Source of the DNA: Cryobacterium soli | GTDB lineage: Bacteria; Actinomycetota; Actinomycetes; Actinomycetales; Microbacteriaceae | Direction: 5' to 3' | NCBI RefSeq assembly: GCF_003611035.1 | Contig: NZ_CP030033.1 | Coordinates: 124,001 to 188,000 of the forward strand | DNA length: 64,000 nt | In this document: piece after piece, positions 8,603-16,942 of the stretch | Position numbering within the stretch: the stretch's first letter is position 1 | Layout of the letters: each line of letters begins with the position of its first letter | Made by a program: the position numbers and the translations under genes | Notes under the pieces: generated by a model | The model's input: the letters and a program-made list of their open reading frames with translations, nothing else | The model's database searches: none | What the model was told of the DNA's origin: nothing

Positions 8603-9823
8603 ATGGATACGGGAAGCATTGCATGGGGGTTGACGGCAACCGCACTTGTGCTGTTCATGACTCCGGGAGTCGCGTTCTTCTACGGCGGACTGGTCAAGGC
8701 CAAGAGCGTCGTCAGCATGATGATGATGAGCTTCGGAGCCCTCGGGCTCATCAGCGTTCTGTGGATCCTCTACGGATACAACATGAGCGCCGTGGACGGG
8801 CCCACGCAGTTCGCGGGTAACCCCTTCTCGGACTTCGGTCTCGGAGCCCTCGCCACCGGCGAGACCGGCAGCACCGATCTCCTCGGCGCCACCTACGGCG
8901 CCACCTTCGCGATCATCACCGTCGCGCTGATCTCCGGTGCCGTCGCTGACCGCGCCAAGTTCGGCTCCTGGATGATCTTCGCTGGTATCTGGGCCACCCT
9001 GGTCTACTTCCCCGTCGCCGCCTGGGTCTGGGGCGGTGGCTGGATCATGAGCCTCGGCGAGACCCTCGGCCTGCCGGGAGTCATCGACTACGCCGGTGGT
9101 ACCGCTGTGCACATCAACGCCGGTGCTGCTGCGCTGGCTCTCGCACTCGTCCTGGGTAAGCGAATCGGCTTCCAGAAGGGCATCACCAAGCCGCACAACG
9201 TGCCGCTGGTCCTGCTCGGCGCAGCCATCCTCTGGTTCGGCTGGTTCGGGTTCAACGCCGGCGCCGAATGGCTCAACGGCCTCGCCAACGTCGGCCTCAT
9301 CGTGGTCAACACCCTCGGTGCTACCGCTGCGGCCATCCTCGGCTGGATGATCGTGGAGAAGATCAAGGACGGCAAGGCCACCTCGGTCGGCGCCGCATCC
9401 GGTGCCGTCGCCGGTCTCGTGGCGATCACCCCCGCCTGCGCCAACCTCGAACCCGGCTGGGCCCTGCTGCTCGGTGTCGTCGCCGGTGCCGTGTGCGCCA
9501 TGGCCATCGAGATGAAGTTCAAGTTCGGCTTCGACGACTCCCTCGACGTTGTGGGCATCCACCTGGTCGGTGGCATCATCGGCACCCTGTACCTCGGCTT
9601 CTTCGCCATCGGCACCGGCCTCTTCGTCGGTGGGGACCTGGGCCAGCTCGCCGTGCAGGCCATCGCAGCCTTCGCCGTGTTGATTTATTCGTTCGTCATC
9701 GCGTACGTGCTGGGCCTCGCCATCGAGAAGACCCTGGGCTTCCGCATCAAGAACGAAGACGAAGTAGCGGGCATCGACACCGTCGTACACGGTGAAGAGG
9801 GTTACGCGCTGGACCGCGTCTAA
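8603..9823 (+). CDS. amt: Ammonium transporter, Amt family
   Basis: 406 residues, about eleven transmembrane helices, the Amt/Mep/Rh family channel for ammonium across the cytoplasmic membrane. The twin pore histidines lie in the HINAG and IHLVGG blocks, and the N-terminal GVAFFYGGLV stretch is characteristic. Length is normal. Start ATG with GAGGA upstream. The usual partners glnK and glnD do not follow; a LuxR-type regulator does. Expression is probably controlled by GlnR through the operator at 8456-8493. Confidence 0.96.
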   Translation: MDTGSIAWGLTATALVLFMTPGVAFFYGGLVKAKSVVSMMMMSFGALGLISVLWILYGYNMSAVDGPTQFAGNPFSDFGLGALATGETGSTDLLGATYGATFAIITVALISGAVADRAKFGSWMIFAGIWATLVYFPVAAWVWGGGWIMSLGETLGLPGVIDYAGGTAVHINAGAAALALALVLGKRIGFQKGITKPHNVPLVLLGAAILWFGWFGFNAGAEWLNGLANVGLIVVNTLGATAAAILGWMIVEKIKDGKATSVGAASGAVAGLVAITPACANLEPGWALLLGVVAGAVCAMAIEMKFKFGFDDSLDVVGIHLVGGIIGTLYLGFFAIGTGLFVGGDLGQLAVQAIAAFAVLIYSFVIAYVLGLAIEKTLGFRIKNEDEVAGIDTVVHGEEGYALDRV

Positions 9824-9863
9824 CCTGACTGCGGCCGACCAGGCCGTCAGGCTCACGCCTCCG

Positions 9864-9917
9864 GGGCGGTGAGGAAGTGTACGGGTGCGTCACGCACCCG
9901 ACGCCTTCTCACCGCCC
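9864..9917 (+). terminator. Large nested hairpin after amt
   Basis: The outer arms GGGCGGTGAG (9864-9873) and CTCACCGCCC (9908-9917) are perfect complements. They enclose a second perfect palindrome with nine-base arms, CGGGTGCGT/ACGCACCCG (9882-9900). There is no T-run, so this is a terminator candidate of the GC-rich actinobacterial kind rather than a classical one. It lies 40 bases past the amt stop. The remainder of the 358-base gap to the next gene holds no open frame that looks coding. Confidence 0.5.
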
Positions 9918-10035
9918 TTCGTCGTTGCCCCGGGGAGGACGAAGGGAAACGACCCCCGGGTTGCGCCCCTTGACCGTGGGCACGGGCCGCGGCATCATCA
10001 CCTCACTGGCGGTGACCCGAACACCGCGAGAAGCT

Positions 10036-10069
10036 CCGTCAAGGTCCCGGGAATCCGGGACCTTGACGG
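10036..10069. promoter_or_regulatory. Perfect 15-bp inverted repeat upstream of the LuxR-type regulator
   Basis: Arms CCGTCAAGGTCCCGG (10036-10050) and CCGGGACCTTGACGG (10055-10069) are exactly complementary around a GAAT loop. It ends 112 bases before the regulator start. It could be an operator for a dimeric protein, an RNA hairpin in the leader, or a terminator without a T-run. The sequence alone cannot decide. Confidence 0.55.
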
Positions 10070-10181
10070 TGCCGGTGAGTTCCACGCACTTCCCGCACAT
10101 CCGCAGCGCCGCAGCCGGCGCCCCCAGGATCGAGACTCGGGCACCACCTACATCCAGGACGCAAATCGAGGGCACTTCCCG

Positions 10182-13010
10182 ATGGATCCCGCACCCACTC
10201 CGTTACCCCGTGAGCCGTGGGGACCTCCGGGGCTCGCCTCAGAGCCGGAGTGGTACCTGCACAGGCCGCGTCTGGACGAGCTGATGGTCCGGCTTCAGGG
10301 CGCGGATGCCCGCGTTCTCCAGCTCTGGGACGCCGCAGGGTCGGGCAAGACCACCCTGCTCGCCGGCTGGGCGCGCCGGCTGACCGCCGAAGGCGCCGAG
10401 GTGCGCTGGTTGACCGGAACGGATCTCGTCGCAGATCCTGACCCGGATTCCGTGTGGACTCTGTGTGCGGCCACCCGGGCCGACCAGGCGCTCAACGAGG
10501 CGGCTCACGGCACCGCTCGGCCGGACACGGCTCTGCGCTACGTGTTCATCGATGATGTCGACCGGCCTCGGGGGCCAGCCGAGAGCGGACAGGCGCTTCC
10601 GGACGGATGGTGGCCGATGATCTCGCTGGCGCCCCCGGAGCTCCGTGTCATCGTGGCGGGCCGCAGCCGCCTCGGCACGGGTACGGCACCACTCCTGGCC
10701 GCCGGAGTGCTGCTCGACTGCCCGGAGAATATGCTCGCCTTCACCCTCGAGGAGACCATCGAATTGGCCGCGCGACGGCATCTGCGGGTGTCGACGGAGG
10801 ACGCGACCGTCCTGTGGCGCAACACCGGGGGATGGGCGACGGCACTCGCCTTCGCCCTGGCCGGACAGGGACAGGACCGCGACGACACGGGCGCGATCGG
10901 GGGCGGTCCTGCCGGGGGCGGTACTGCCGGGGACGGTCCCGCCACGGATGGTGATCCCGGCTTCATCCTGACGGACGTCGATGGGGCCACTCCCGCCATC
11001 GCAGACTACGTGGCGACCGAAGTGCTGTGCGGAGTCGACGACGACGAACGAGAGGTTCTGATGCGCTCGGCCCTCTCGGCCCAGGTTCCCCTTGAGCTGG
11101 CGGTCTTGGTGACCGCCCGGAGCGATGCCGGCGATGTTCTGGCGCGGGTGGCCCGGAACACGGGGCTGGTCGTGAGGGTGCCGGACGTCTCGCACAGAAG
11201 CGGTGCGGCCAGGAGCGGTGCACGGGGGAGCGGTGCGGGCTCGGCCGATTCACCCGTCACCGGCTTGGGCGCCGGTGCGGGAGGTGCCGGCTGGGGCGGC
11301 GGGGCCGGAGAGGCCTACGGCTTCCACCCCATCCTGTTGAGCTACCTGCGGTCGGCGGCCCGCGGGCACGACGCCGATGCCGCCAACGCTCGGCACATCG
11401 TGGCCTGCCAGTGGTACTCCGCCAGATCCGACGGTGTGGGCGCGCTGGACCAGGCGTTGCAGGCACGCGACGCCACCCTCGTGGGGGAGACGCTCGACCG
11501 GTTCGGCCTGGCGCTCGTTCTGGCCGGCGACACCGAGCTGGTGGGGCGGGCACTCCGGCGCCTCGACACCCCGGTCCCGTGGACGGCGGCATTGGCACTG
11601 CGCGTGCTGTTGGACGCGCCGGCCTTCGCCGCCCGGCGGCGGGCGCACCAGCTCCTCGCTGCCGCCGGCGACACGTCCGGCTGGTCCGGGCTCAGCCCGC
11701 CGCATCGCCCGGAGTTGTGGCCCGCCGTGATCGAGATCCTGCAGGCCCTGCTGGCGACCGAACCGGCCGAGGTGGCGAGACGGTTACACGCCCTGCAGGG
11801 CCATCGGGTGGGGGAAGCGGCACGGCTCGATCTCGCGATAGATCTCCTCACCGGAATGGCTGAGGGGCGCTGCCTCGACAGACTCGGCCTCCCTGGGCCG
11901 GCGGAGGACATCCTGCGGGACGTCGCCGAAGCAGCCCGGATGGCCGGCTACGGCTGGCTCTTCCTCGTGGCGAGCGACCTGGCGGCCACGGCGGCGGCCC
12001 ATGCCGGCAGGTGGCTCCAGGTGGCGATGCTGGAGAGCCAGATGGCGGACGCGCCAGCGCTGCCCGGGTCTGTCGACCAGGCCGGTAGCCGGGCCGTTCT
12101 CTACACGATGATCCGGCGGTACGAACGCTGCCAATCGCTCGACCTCGACGTCCTGGAGAAGTTGAGCGGGCATCCGCAGCTCGCCTACGATGCCGGCGTC
12201 AGCGTGCCGGCTCAGGTCCTGGTGCTGCTGAACGGTTTCGACAGCGACCCTCATTCGCGTCGCACCATGGATGCCCTGATGCTGCTGATGCGCGAAATCG
12301 GTGGCGATCATCCCCGCGCGCTGAGCCTGTGCTGTGTGTCCCTCCTCGAGGTGAGCAGCGCCCTCGACGGCCGTGCGGAAACCCACGCTGTGGTGCGGCT
12401 GGCCGAATCGGTGCTGGGTGAAGATTCCCTCGAAGCTCTCCTGCTCCGCTTCCTGGTGGTGCCGCCCTCACGGTCCGGGCATCCGGCCGAAGAGCGCTTG
12501 CGCGAGGCCGCAATCGACGAACGAACGGCCTGGCGCGGCTCGACCATCGTGAGCGCCTGGATCGCTCTCGCCCAGGTCGCGGAGGTATCGGGCCGGCATG
12601 TCGAGTCGGATGCGCGCGTGCTCAAGGCTCTGCGTCTGGCCAGTCAGTTCGGCACCGAGCGGGCGTTCCTCGCCATGGGCGGTCAGGGCACCGCGCTCAT
12701 CCGGAGCCGGTTGGGCCGGCTCGGCGATCTCGATGAGTTTGCGCGCCACATCCTGCGATGCGCCGCCCGAACGCGGCCGGGCGGTGTCGGACCCGCCTCA
12801 GAGGTCGGCCGCAGCGGCCCGCACCTCACGCAGCGTGAGCGTGAGGTGCTGAGGGAGTTGCCGGTGCACCAGTCGGTGGCCGATATCGCCCGCAAACGCA
12901 ACGTGAGCCCGAACACCGTCAAGACCCATCTGCGCAACATCTACCAGAAGCTCGAGGCGGCGAACCGGGCGGATGCCGTGGCGATCGCCCAGGAGCGGGG
13001 CCTGCTCTGA
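10182..13010 (+). CDS. Large LuxR-family ATPase regulator (LAL/MalT-like)
   Basis: 942 residues from the ATG at 10182; the frame is open back to 9885 but no better start is seen, and the ribosome binding site is weak. Near the N-terminus is a P-loop, AAGSGKTTLLAGWA, followed by FIDDVDRP as a Walker B-like block. A long helical-repeat region follows. The last ~60 residues form a LuxR helix-turn-helix (LTQREREVL to NRADAVAIAQ). This is the STAND/MalT layout. Two low-complexity inserts (about residues 240-262 and 345-375) interrupt the middle; the first is a 15-bp repeat. The inducer is unknown. Position after amt suggests, but does not show, a nitrogen link. Confidence 0.8.
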   Translation: MDPAPTPLPREPWGPPGLASEPEWYLHRPRLDELMVRLQGADARVLQLWDAAGSGKTTLLAGWARRLTAEGAEVRWLTGTDLVADPDPDSVWTLCAATRADQALNEAAHGTARPDTALRYVFIDDVDRPRGPAESGQALPDGWWPMISLAPPELRVIVAGRSRLGTGTAPLLAAGVLLDCPENMLAFTLEETIELAARRHLRVSTEDATVLWRNTGGWATALAFALAGQGQDRDDTGAIGGGPAGGGTAGDGPATDGDPGFILTDVDGATPAIADYVATEVLCGVDDDEREVLMRSALSAQVPLELAVLVTARSDAGDVLARVARNTGLVVRVPDVSHRSGAARSGARGSGAGSADSPVTGLGAGAGGAGWGGGAGEAYGFHPILLSYLRSAARGHDADAANARHIVACQWYSARSDGVGALDQALQARDATLVGETLDRFGLALVLAGDTELVGRALRRLDTPVPWTAALALRVLLDAPAFAARRRAHQLLAAAGDTSGWSGLSPPHRPELWPAVIEILQALLATEPAEVARRLHALQGHRVGEAARLDLAIDLLTGMAEGRCLDRLGLPGPAEDILRDVAEAARMAGYGWLFLVASDLAATAAAHAGRWLQVAMLESQMADAPALPGSVDQAGSRAVLYTMIRRYERCQSLDLDVLEKLSGHPQLAYDAGVSVPAQVLVLLNGFDSDPHSRRTMDALMLLMREIGGDHPRALSLCCVSLLEVSSALDGRAETHAVVRLAESVLGEDSLEALLLRFLVVPPSRSGHPAEERLREAAIDERTAWRGSTIVSAWIALAQVAEVSGRHVESDARVLKALRLASQFGTERAFLAMGGQGTALIRSRLGRLGDLDEFARHILRCAARTRPGGVGPASEVGRSGPHLTQREREVLRELPVHQSVADIARKRNVSPNTVKTHLRNIYQKLEAANRADAVAIAQERGLL
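10899..10943. repeat. 15-bp tandem repeat, three copies, in the LuxR-type gene
   Basis: Three units at 10899, 10914 and 10929, close to GGGGGCGGTCCTGCC, encode a Gly-Gly-Gly-Pro-Ala type repeat in a surface loop between the ATPase and helical regions. Confidence 0.8.
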
Positions 13011-13092
13011 GCTAGATTCACCCGGATCGGGTGACTCCACTCGGTGCACCCGCGGCGACACTGCAGCCACACGACACGCGAAGGGATCTGCC

Positions 13093-13515
13093 ATGGAGGA
13101 ATACACATACGGACCGGTGGAGCTCCTCCTCATCTCGTTCGACGGGGACCGCCCGGGGCCGGCACTGCGGCAGGCGCTTCTCGACTTGATCGAGGAACGC
13201 ACCATCACCCTGCTCGATCTGATCTTCGTCAACCGAACCGCTGCGGGCGAGCTACAGATCGTCGAGATGGAGGACCTGCCGGACAAGGCGCAGCTACCGG
13301 ACCTCGATCTCGGCGAACTGGGCCTGGCCGGCATCGACGATGTGGAGGAGCTCGCTGCTGAGCTCGCGCCGGGCACGTCGGCCGCCGTGCTCGTTGTAGA
13401 ACTCACCTGGGCCCGGCATTTCGCGTCGGTCCTTGCCGCGTCGGGGGGTGCTGTGCTGCACCAGGAACGCATCCCCGCCGCCGCGGTGAACGCCGTTCTC
13501 GAGGCCGCGCGCTGA
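13093..13515 (+). CDS. DUF6325 family protein
   Basis: 140 residues starting at the ATG at 13093 with AAGGGA upstream. The opening YGPVELLLISFDG and the later LLDLIFVNR and AAVLVVELTWARHF blocks resemble the DUF6325 (formerly DUF1269-like) proteins of actinobacteria. No catalytic motif or membrane helix is visible. It is followed after 57 bases by a SHOCT-domain gene and then a flotillin gene, an association seen often for this family and suggestive of an envelope or stress role (inference). Confidence 0.7.
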   Translation: MEEYTYGPVELLLISFDGDRPGPALRQALLDLIEERTITLLDLIFVNRTAAGELQIVEMEDLPDKAQLPDLDLGELGLAGIDDVEELAAELAPGTSAAVLVVELTWARHFASVLAASGGAVLHQERIPAAAVNAVLEAAR

Positions 13516-13572
13516 CCCGCGAACCGGCACACGGTCCACCCACACCCACACCCACACTCTGAGGAGTCGAAA

Positions 13573-13890
13573 ATGTCCCCACGTCGGATGGGCCGCCCCG
13601 GCCTGATCGGAATGGCCGCCCGCACTGCCGTGGTCGCCGGTACGGCCACCGCCGTCAGCGGCACTGTGTCCCGCAGGCAACAAGCCAGGGCCCAGGACGC
13701 CCAGGCCCAGGCAGATGCGCAGGCGCAAGAGGCGCAGTATGCGGCCCAACAGCAGTACCAGGCCCAGCAGGCTCCGGCAGCCAATGATTCGGGCATGCTC
13801 GCCCAACTGAACCAGTTGTCGCAGCTTCACAATGCAGGTGTACTCAGCGACGACGAGTTCACGGCGGCGAAGGCGAAACTCCTGGCCTGA
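13573..13890 (+). CDS. Short SHOCT-domain protein
   Basis: 105 residues. A weakly hydrophobic N-terminus (LIGMAARTAVVAGTATAVSG) is followed by a Gln/Ala-rich stretch (about 36-66) and a C-terminal SHOCT motif, LNQLSQLHNAGVLSDDEF. GAGGAG lies seven to eight bases before the ATG. SHOCT motifs are short oligomerisation or membrane-association helices at the ends of many proteins. Operon partner of the DUF6325 gene. Confidence 0.75.
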   Translation: MSPRRMGRPGLIGMAARTAVVAGTATAVSGTVSRRQQARAQDAQAQADAQAQEAQYAAQQQYQAQQAPAANDSGMLAQLNQLSQLHNAGVLSDDEFTAAKAKLLA

Positions 13891-14014
13891 TCCGGAAAGA
13901 AATCCGTCGAACAGCCCACGCGGGAGTGCCGGGACGCTAGCCTACTGGGAGGTTCGGGGGCCCTTCTGCCTCGCGCGCCGAGACGTTCGCTTCGCGCGGA
14001 CCGGAAGGAAGCCC

Positions 14015-15460
14015 ATGTTATTCGATCTCCTCAGCCTCCCCATCGTCGGAATCGTCCTCCTGGTCCTGGTGGTCGGAGTGGTCGTGCTGGTCTACGCCCG
14101 CACAATCTACAAGAACGCCGGCCCTGACGAGGCCCTCGTCATCACGGGGAAGAAGTCCAAGAAGACCATCGTCGACGGCGCCACCCTCGAGGAGTCCGGC
14201 CAGCGTGTCGTGCACGGCCAGGGGGTGTTCATCACCCCGTTTTTCCAGAAGGCATTCAAGATCAGCCTGCGCAGCCGCGCCATCGAGATCACCGCCGTGG
14301 CGCAGGACCGCAATGGGATCACCCTCACGGTCGAGGCCGTCGCCATCGTCAAGGTCGGGGACGACCCGACCGCCATCCGCGCCGCCGCCCAACGGTTCCT
14401 CGGCCAGGACAAGAACATCGACAACTTCGCGCAGGAGGTCCTCAGCGGATCGTTGCGGTCGTCGATCGGCGCCACCGACGTCATGACCATCATCCAGAAG
14501 CGCGATGAACTGGGTTCGTCCGTCCTGGCCACGGCGCGCGAATCCCTGGCCAACCAGGGTGTGGACGTCGACTCCTTCGAGATCAAGGGCATCACCGACG
14601 AGAACGACTACATCCGGGACCTCGGACGCGCTGAGCAGGCCAAGGTGCGCCGCCAGGCCGAGGTCGCCGAACACCAGGCCAACCGGGAAGCCCAGGAGGC
14701 GTCGATCATCGCCGAACAGGCCGTGGCCGAAGCCCAGAACACTCTGGCACTGCGCAAGGCCGCCCTGCAGCTCGACACCGACAAGGCGGCCGCAGAGGCC
14801 GCGGCGTCGAAGCCACTCGCGGAGGCCAAGGCCCAGCAGGCCATCGTGCAGGAACAGGAACTGACCGCCAAGCGCCGCGCCAGCCTGCGCAAGGCCGAGC
14901 TCGACTCCGAGGTCAACGCCGTGGCCGACGCCGACGCGTACCGCGTGCGGGTGTCCGCCAACGCGGCCGCCGAAGCCCGGGTGTCCGCCGCCAACGCAGA
15001 CCGGGACAGCCGGGTTGCGTCCGCCGAGGCCATCCGCGCAGAGGGCCAGGCCAACGCCGACGCCATCCTGGCCCGTGGCTCGGCCGAGGCGGAGGCCACC
15101 CGCTTGAGCGCTCAGGCCGTCGCCGAGCAGTCCGAGGCGCTCATCCAGCTGCGTCTGGTGGAGATGCTGCCGAAGATCGCCCACGAGCTCGCGGCACCGA
15201 TGGGCAACATCGACCAGCTCACGGTCATCTCGACCGACGGCGCGAGCCAGCTCAGCAAGAACGTCGCCTCGGGCTTCTCCGAGGTGGACGCCGTGCTGGC
15301 CTCCACCATGGGCGTCGGCATCAAGGACCTGCTCGGCGGCCTCATCGGCGGAACCGCAGCAGGGACGGCTCTGGCCCGGACGCGCGCGACCGAGGGCTTC
15401 CTGTCCGCGGACGAGGCTTCGGGCGTGCCCGACGCCCCTGTCGCCGCGGATGCCGTCTAA
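14015..15460 (+). CDS. Flotillin-like SPFH-domain membrane protein
   Basis: 481 residues from the ATG at 14015 (GGAAGGAAG upstream). One N-terminal transmembrane helix (about 6-30) is followed by an SPFH/band 7 domain (about 40-210) and a long Ala/Glu/Gln-rich coiled coil (about 215-395), the flotillin layout. A C-terminal Gly-rich hydrophobic patch follows. Bacterial flotillins organise fluid membrane microdomains. It lies 124 bases after the SHOCT gene and may be cotranscribed. Confidence 0.85.
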   Translation: MLFDLLSLPIVGIVLLVLVVGVVVLVYARTIYKNAGPDEALVITGKKSKKTIVDGATLEESGQRVVHGQGVFITPFFQKAFKISLRSRAIEITAVAQDRNGITLTVEAVAIVKVGDDPTAIRAAAQRFLGQDKNIDNFAQEVLSGSLRSSIGATDVMTIIQKRDELGSSVLATARESLANQGVDVDSFEIKGITDENDYIRDLGRAEQAKVRRQAEVAEHQANREAQEASIIAEQAVAEAQNTLALRKAALQLDTDKAAAEAAASKPLAEAKAQQAIVQEQELTAKRRASLRKAELDSEVNAVADADAYRVRVSANAAAEARVSAANADRDSRVASAEAIRAEGQANADAILARGSAEAEATRLSAQAVAEQSEALIQLRLVEMLPKIAHELAAPMGNIDQLTVISTDGASQLSKNVASGFSEVDAVLASTMGVGIKDLLGGLIGGTAAGTALARTRATEGFLSADEASGVPDAPVAADAV

Positions 15461-15469
15461 CCTGACACC

Positions 15470-16243
15470 GTGAACGGTACGGGGATGAACGGTACGGGGA
15501 TGAGCGCAGCCGGTATGGGCGAGGCCTGGCCGGTCTCCGCCGTGGCGCCCCCTCTGGCCGGCCGGGCGACGGCCAGCCAGCGGTGGTCCCACCTCGCCTT
15601 CCTGCACTGGCGGGTGGATGCCGCGGTGGTCGCGCCGCTCCTCCCTGCCGGGCTCCGGCCCGATGAGTTCGGCGGCTCGAGCTGGGTGGGTTTGATCCCG
15701 TTCGTGCTCGACCGGGCCACGGTGTTCGGCAGCCCGCCCGTGCCGTACTTCGGCAACTTCGTCGAGGTCAACGTGAGACTGTACGCCGTGGATGAGAAGG
15801 GCCGACGTGGCGTCGTCTTCGTCTCCCTCGAGGCGTCCAGGCTTGCGGCGGTGTTAGCGGCGCGTGCGCTGTTCTCGATTCCCTACATGTGGTCACGCAC
15901 CCGGCTACAGGTCACGGCGGGAGACTTCCACTATTCGTCGACCCGCCACTTCGCGGCAGGCGCGCACAGCGACATCGTGATCCGGCCCACCACGACACCC
16001 GTGGTGGGCGATCCCGTCGCCGACTTCCTCACGGCCCGCTGGGCCTTGTTCACCCGCGTGCGCGGCCGCACCGTACACCTCCGCAACCACCACGAACCCT
16101 GGACGCTCTTCACGGCTGAGCTCGTCTCGCTGGACGACTCGCTGCTGGCCACGGCAGGCTTCCCGGGACTGGCCGGCAGCCGGCCGCCGGACTCCGTGCT
16201 CTATTCGCCGGGTGTCACCACCTGGTTCGGCACCCGCGGCTAG
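15470..16243 (+). CDS. DUF2071 (YqjF-like) protein
   Basis: 257 residues. The core starts near HLAFLHWRVDAAVVAPLLP, the family signature, and continues through NFVEVNVRLYAVDEKG and FSIPYMWSR. DUF2071 proteins resemble acetoacetate decarboxylases in fold, but activity is undefined. The start is ambiguous: GTG at 15470 and ATGs at 15485, 15500 and 15515 are all in frame within an exact 15-bp duplication (15470-15484 and 15485-15499). No clear ribosome binding site separates them. It is nine bases after the flotillin stop. Confidence 0.75.
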   Translation: MNGTGMNGTGMSAAGMGEAWPVSAVAPPLAGRATASQRWSHLAFLHWRVDAAVVAPLLPAGLRPDEFGGSSWVGLIPFVLDRATVFGSPPVPYFGNFVEVNVRLYAVDEKGRRGVVFVSLEASRLAAVLAARALFSIPYMWSRTRLQVTAGDFHYSSTRHFAAGAHSDIVIRPTTTPVVGDPVADFLTARWALFTRVRGRTVHLRNHHEPWTLFTAELVSLDDSLLATAGFPGLAGSRPPDSVLYSPGVTTWFGTRG

Positions 16244-16276
16244 CCGGACTGTTCCGACAGCTGCGTGAAGCGCAGC

Positions 16277-16942
16277 TCACCGGCGCGAGGCCTTGAGCAC
16301 GGCGTCGGCGACGGTGACCGCCGTGCCGACCGGGTCCTGGGTCACTCGTGGCCGCGTTTCGGCGATCTCGATCCGCCACCGACGCGTGTCCAGAGTGGCG
16401 GCGAGCTCCGGCGCGGTGAAGAACAGGTCGGGGTCGGGCATCCGGTGCACCGTGGTGTGCACCTCGGACACGTCATGGCCGACGATCAGCAACGTCCCGC
16501 CGGGCGCCACGGCGTCGGCGAGCCGAGCGAACAGGCCCGTGCGCGCCGAGGAGGGCAGGTGCATGTATTGCGCGGTCACCAGATCGAAGGAAGCGGCCGG
16601 GGGCGCCCACTCGGTGAGGTCGTGCTGGTCCCACATCAAGCGGTCGGCGATCGTGCCTCCGGTGGCCGAGTTGTGTGCGGATGCCGGATCGTCGCTGGTC
16701 TGCCTGGCGCGCTCCGCGGCTCGCGCCAGGGCGACACCGGAGAAGTCCACGCCCGTGACCTGCCACCCCCTGGAGGCCAGCCAGATGGCATCCGCACCCT
16801 CGCCGCAGCCGACATCCAGCGCTCGTCCGGCCGGCAGGGCCAGAGTCTCGGTCATCAGCACCGGGTTGGCCAGGCCGCTCCAGACCCCGTCCGTGCTGCC
16901 GTAGCGCGTGTCCCAGTACTCCTGGCCGAATTCTTCGCTCAT
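16277..16942 (-). CDS. Class I SAM-dependent methyltransferase
   Basis: 221 residues. The AdoMet-binding motif I is ALDVGCGEGADAIWLA, with the acidic end of strand 2 in VTGVDFS. YWDTRYG at the N-terminus is typical of the TehB/thiopurine-type subfamily. The ATG overlaps the flavoprotein stop by four bases, so the two are translationally coupled. Substrate unknown. Confidence 0.85.
   Translation of the reverse strand: MSEEFGQEYWDTRYGSTDGVWSGLANPVLMTETLALPAGRALDVGCGEGADAIWLASRGWQVTGVDFSGVALARAAERARQTSDDPASAHNSATGGTIADRLMWDQHDLTEWAPPAASFDLVTAQYMHLPSSARTGLFARLADAVAPGGTLLIVGHDVSEVHTTVHRMPDPDLFFTAPELAATLDTRRWRIEIAETRPRVTQDPVGTAVTVADAVLKASRR

Noticed and set aside
8576..9856. 426-residue minus-strand open frame opposite amt
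   Set aside because: Antisense shadow of a well-supported transporter.
14018..15607. 529-residue minus-strand open frame opposite the flotillin gene
   Set aside because: Low-complexity shadow of the Ala/Glu-rich coiled coil.
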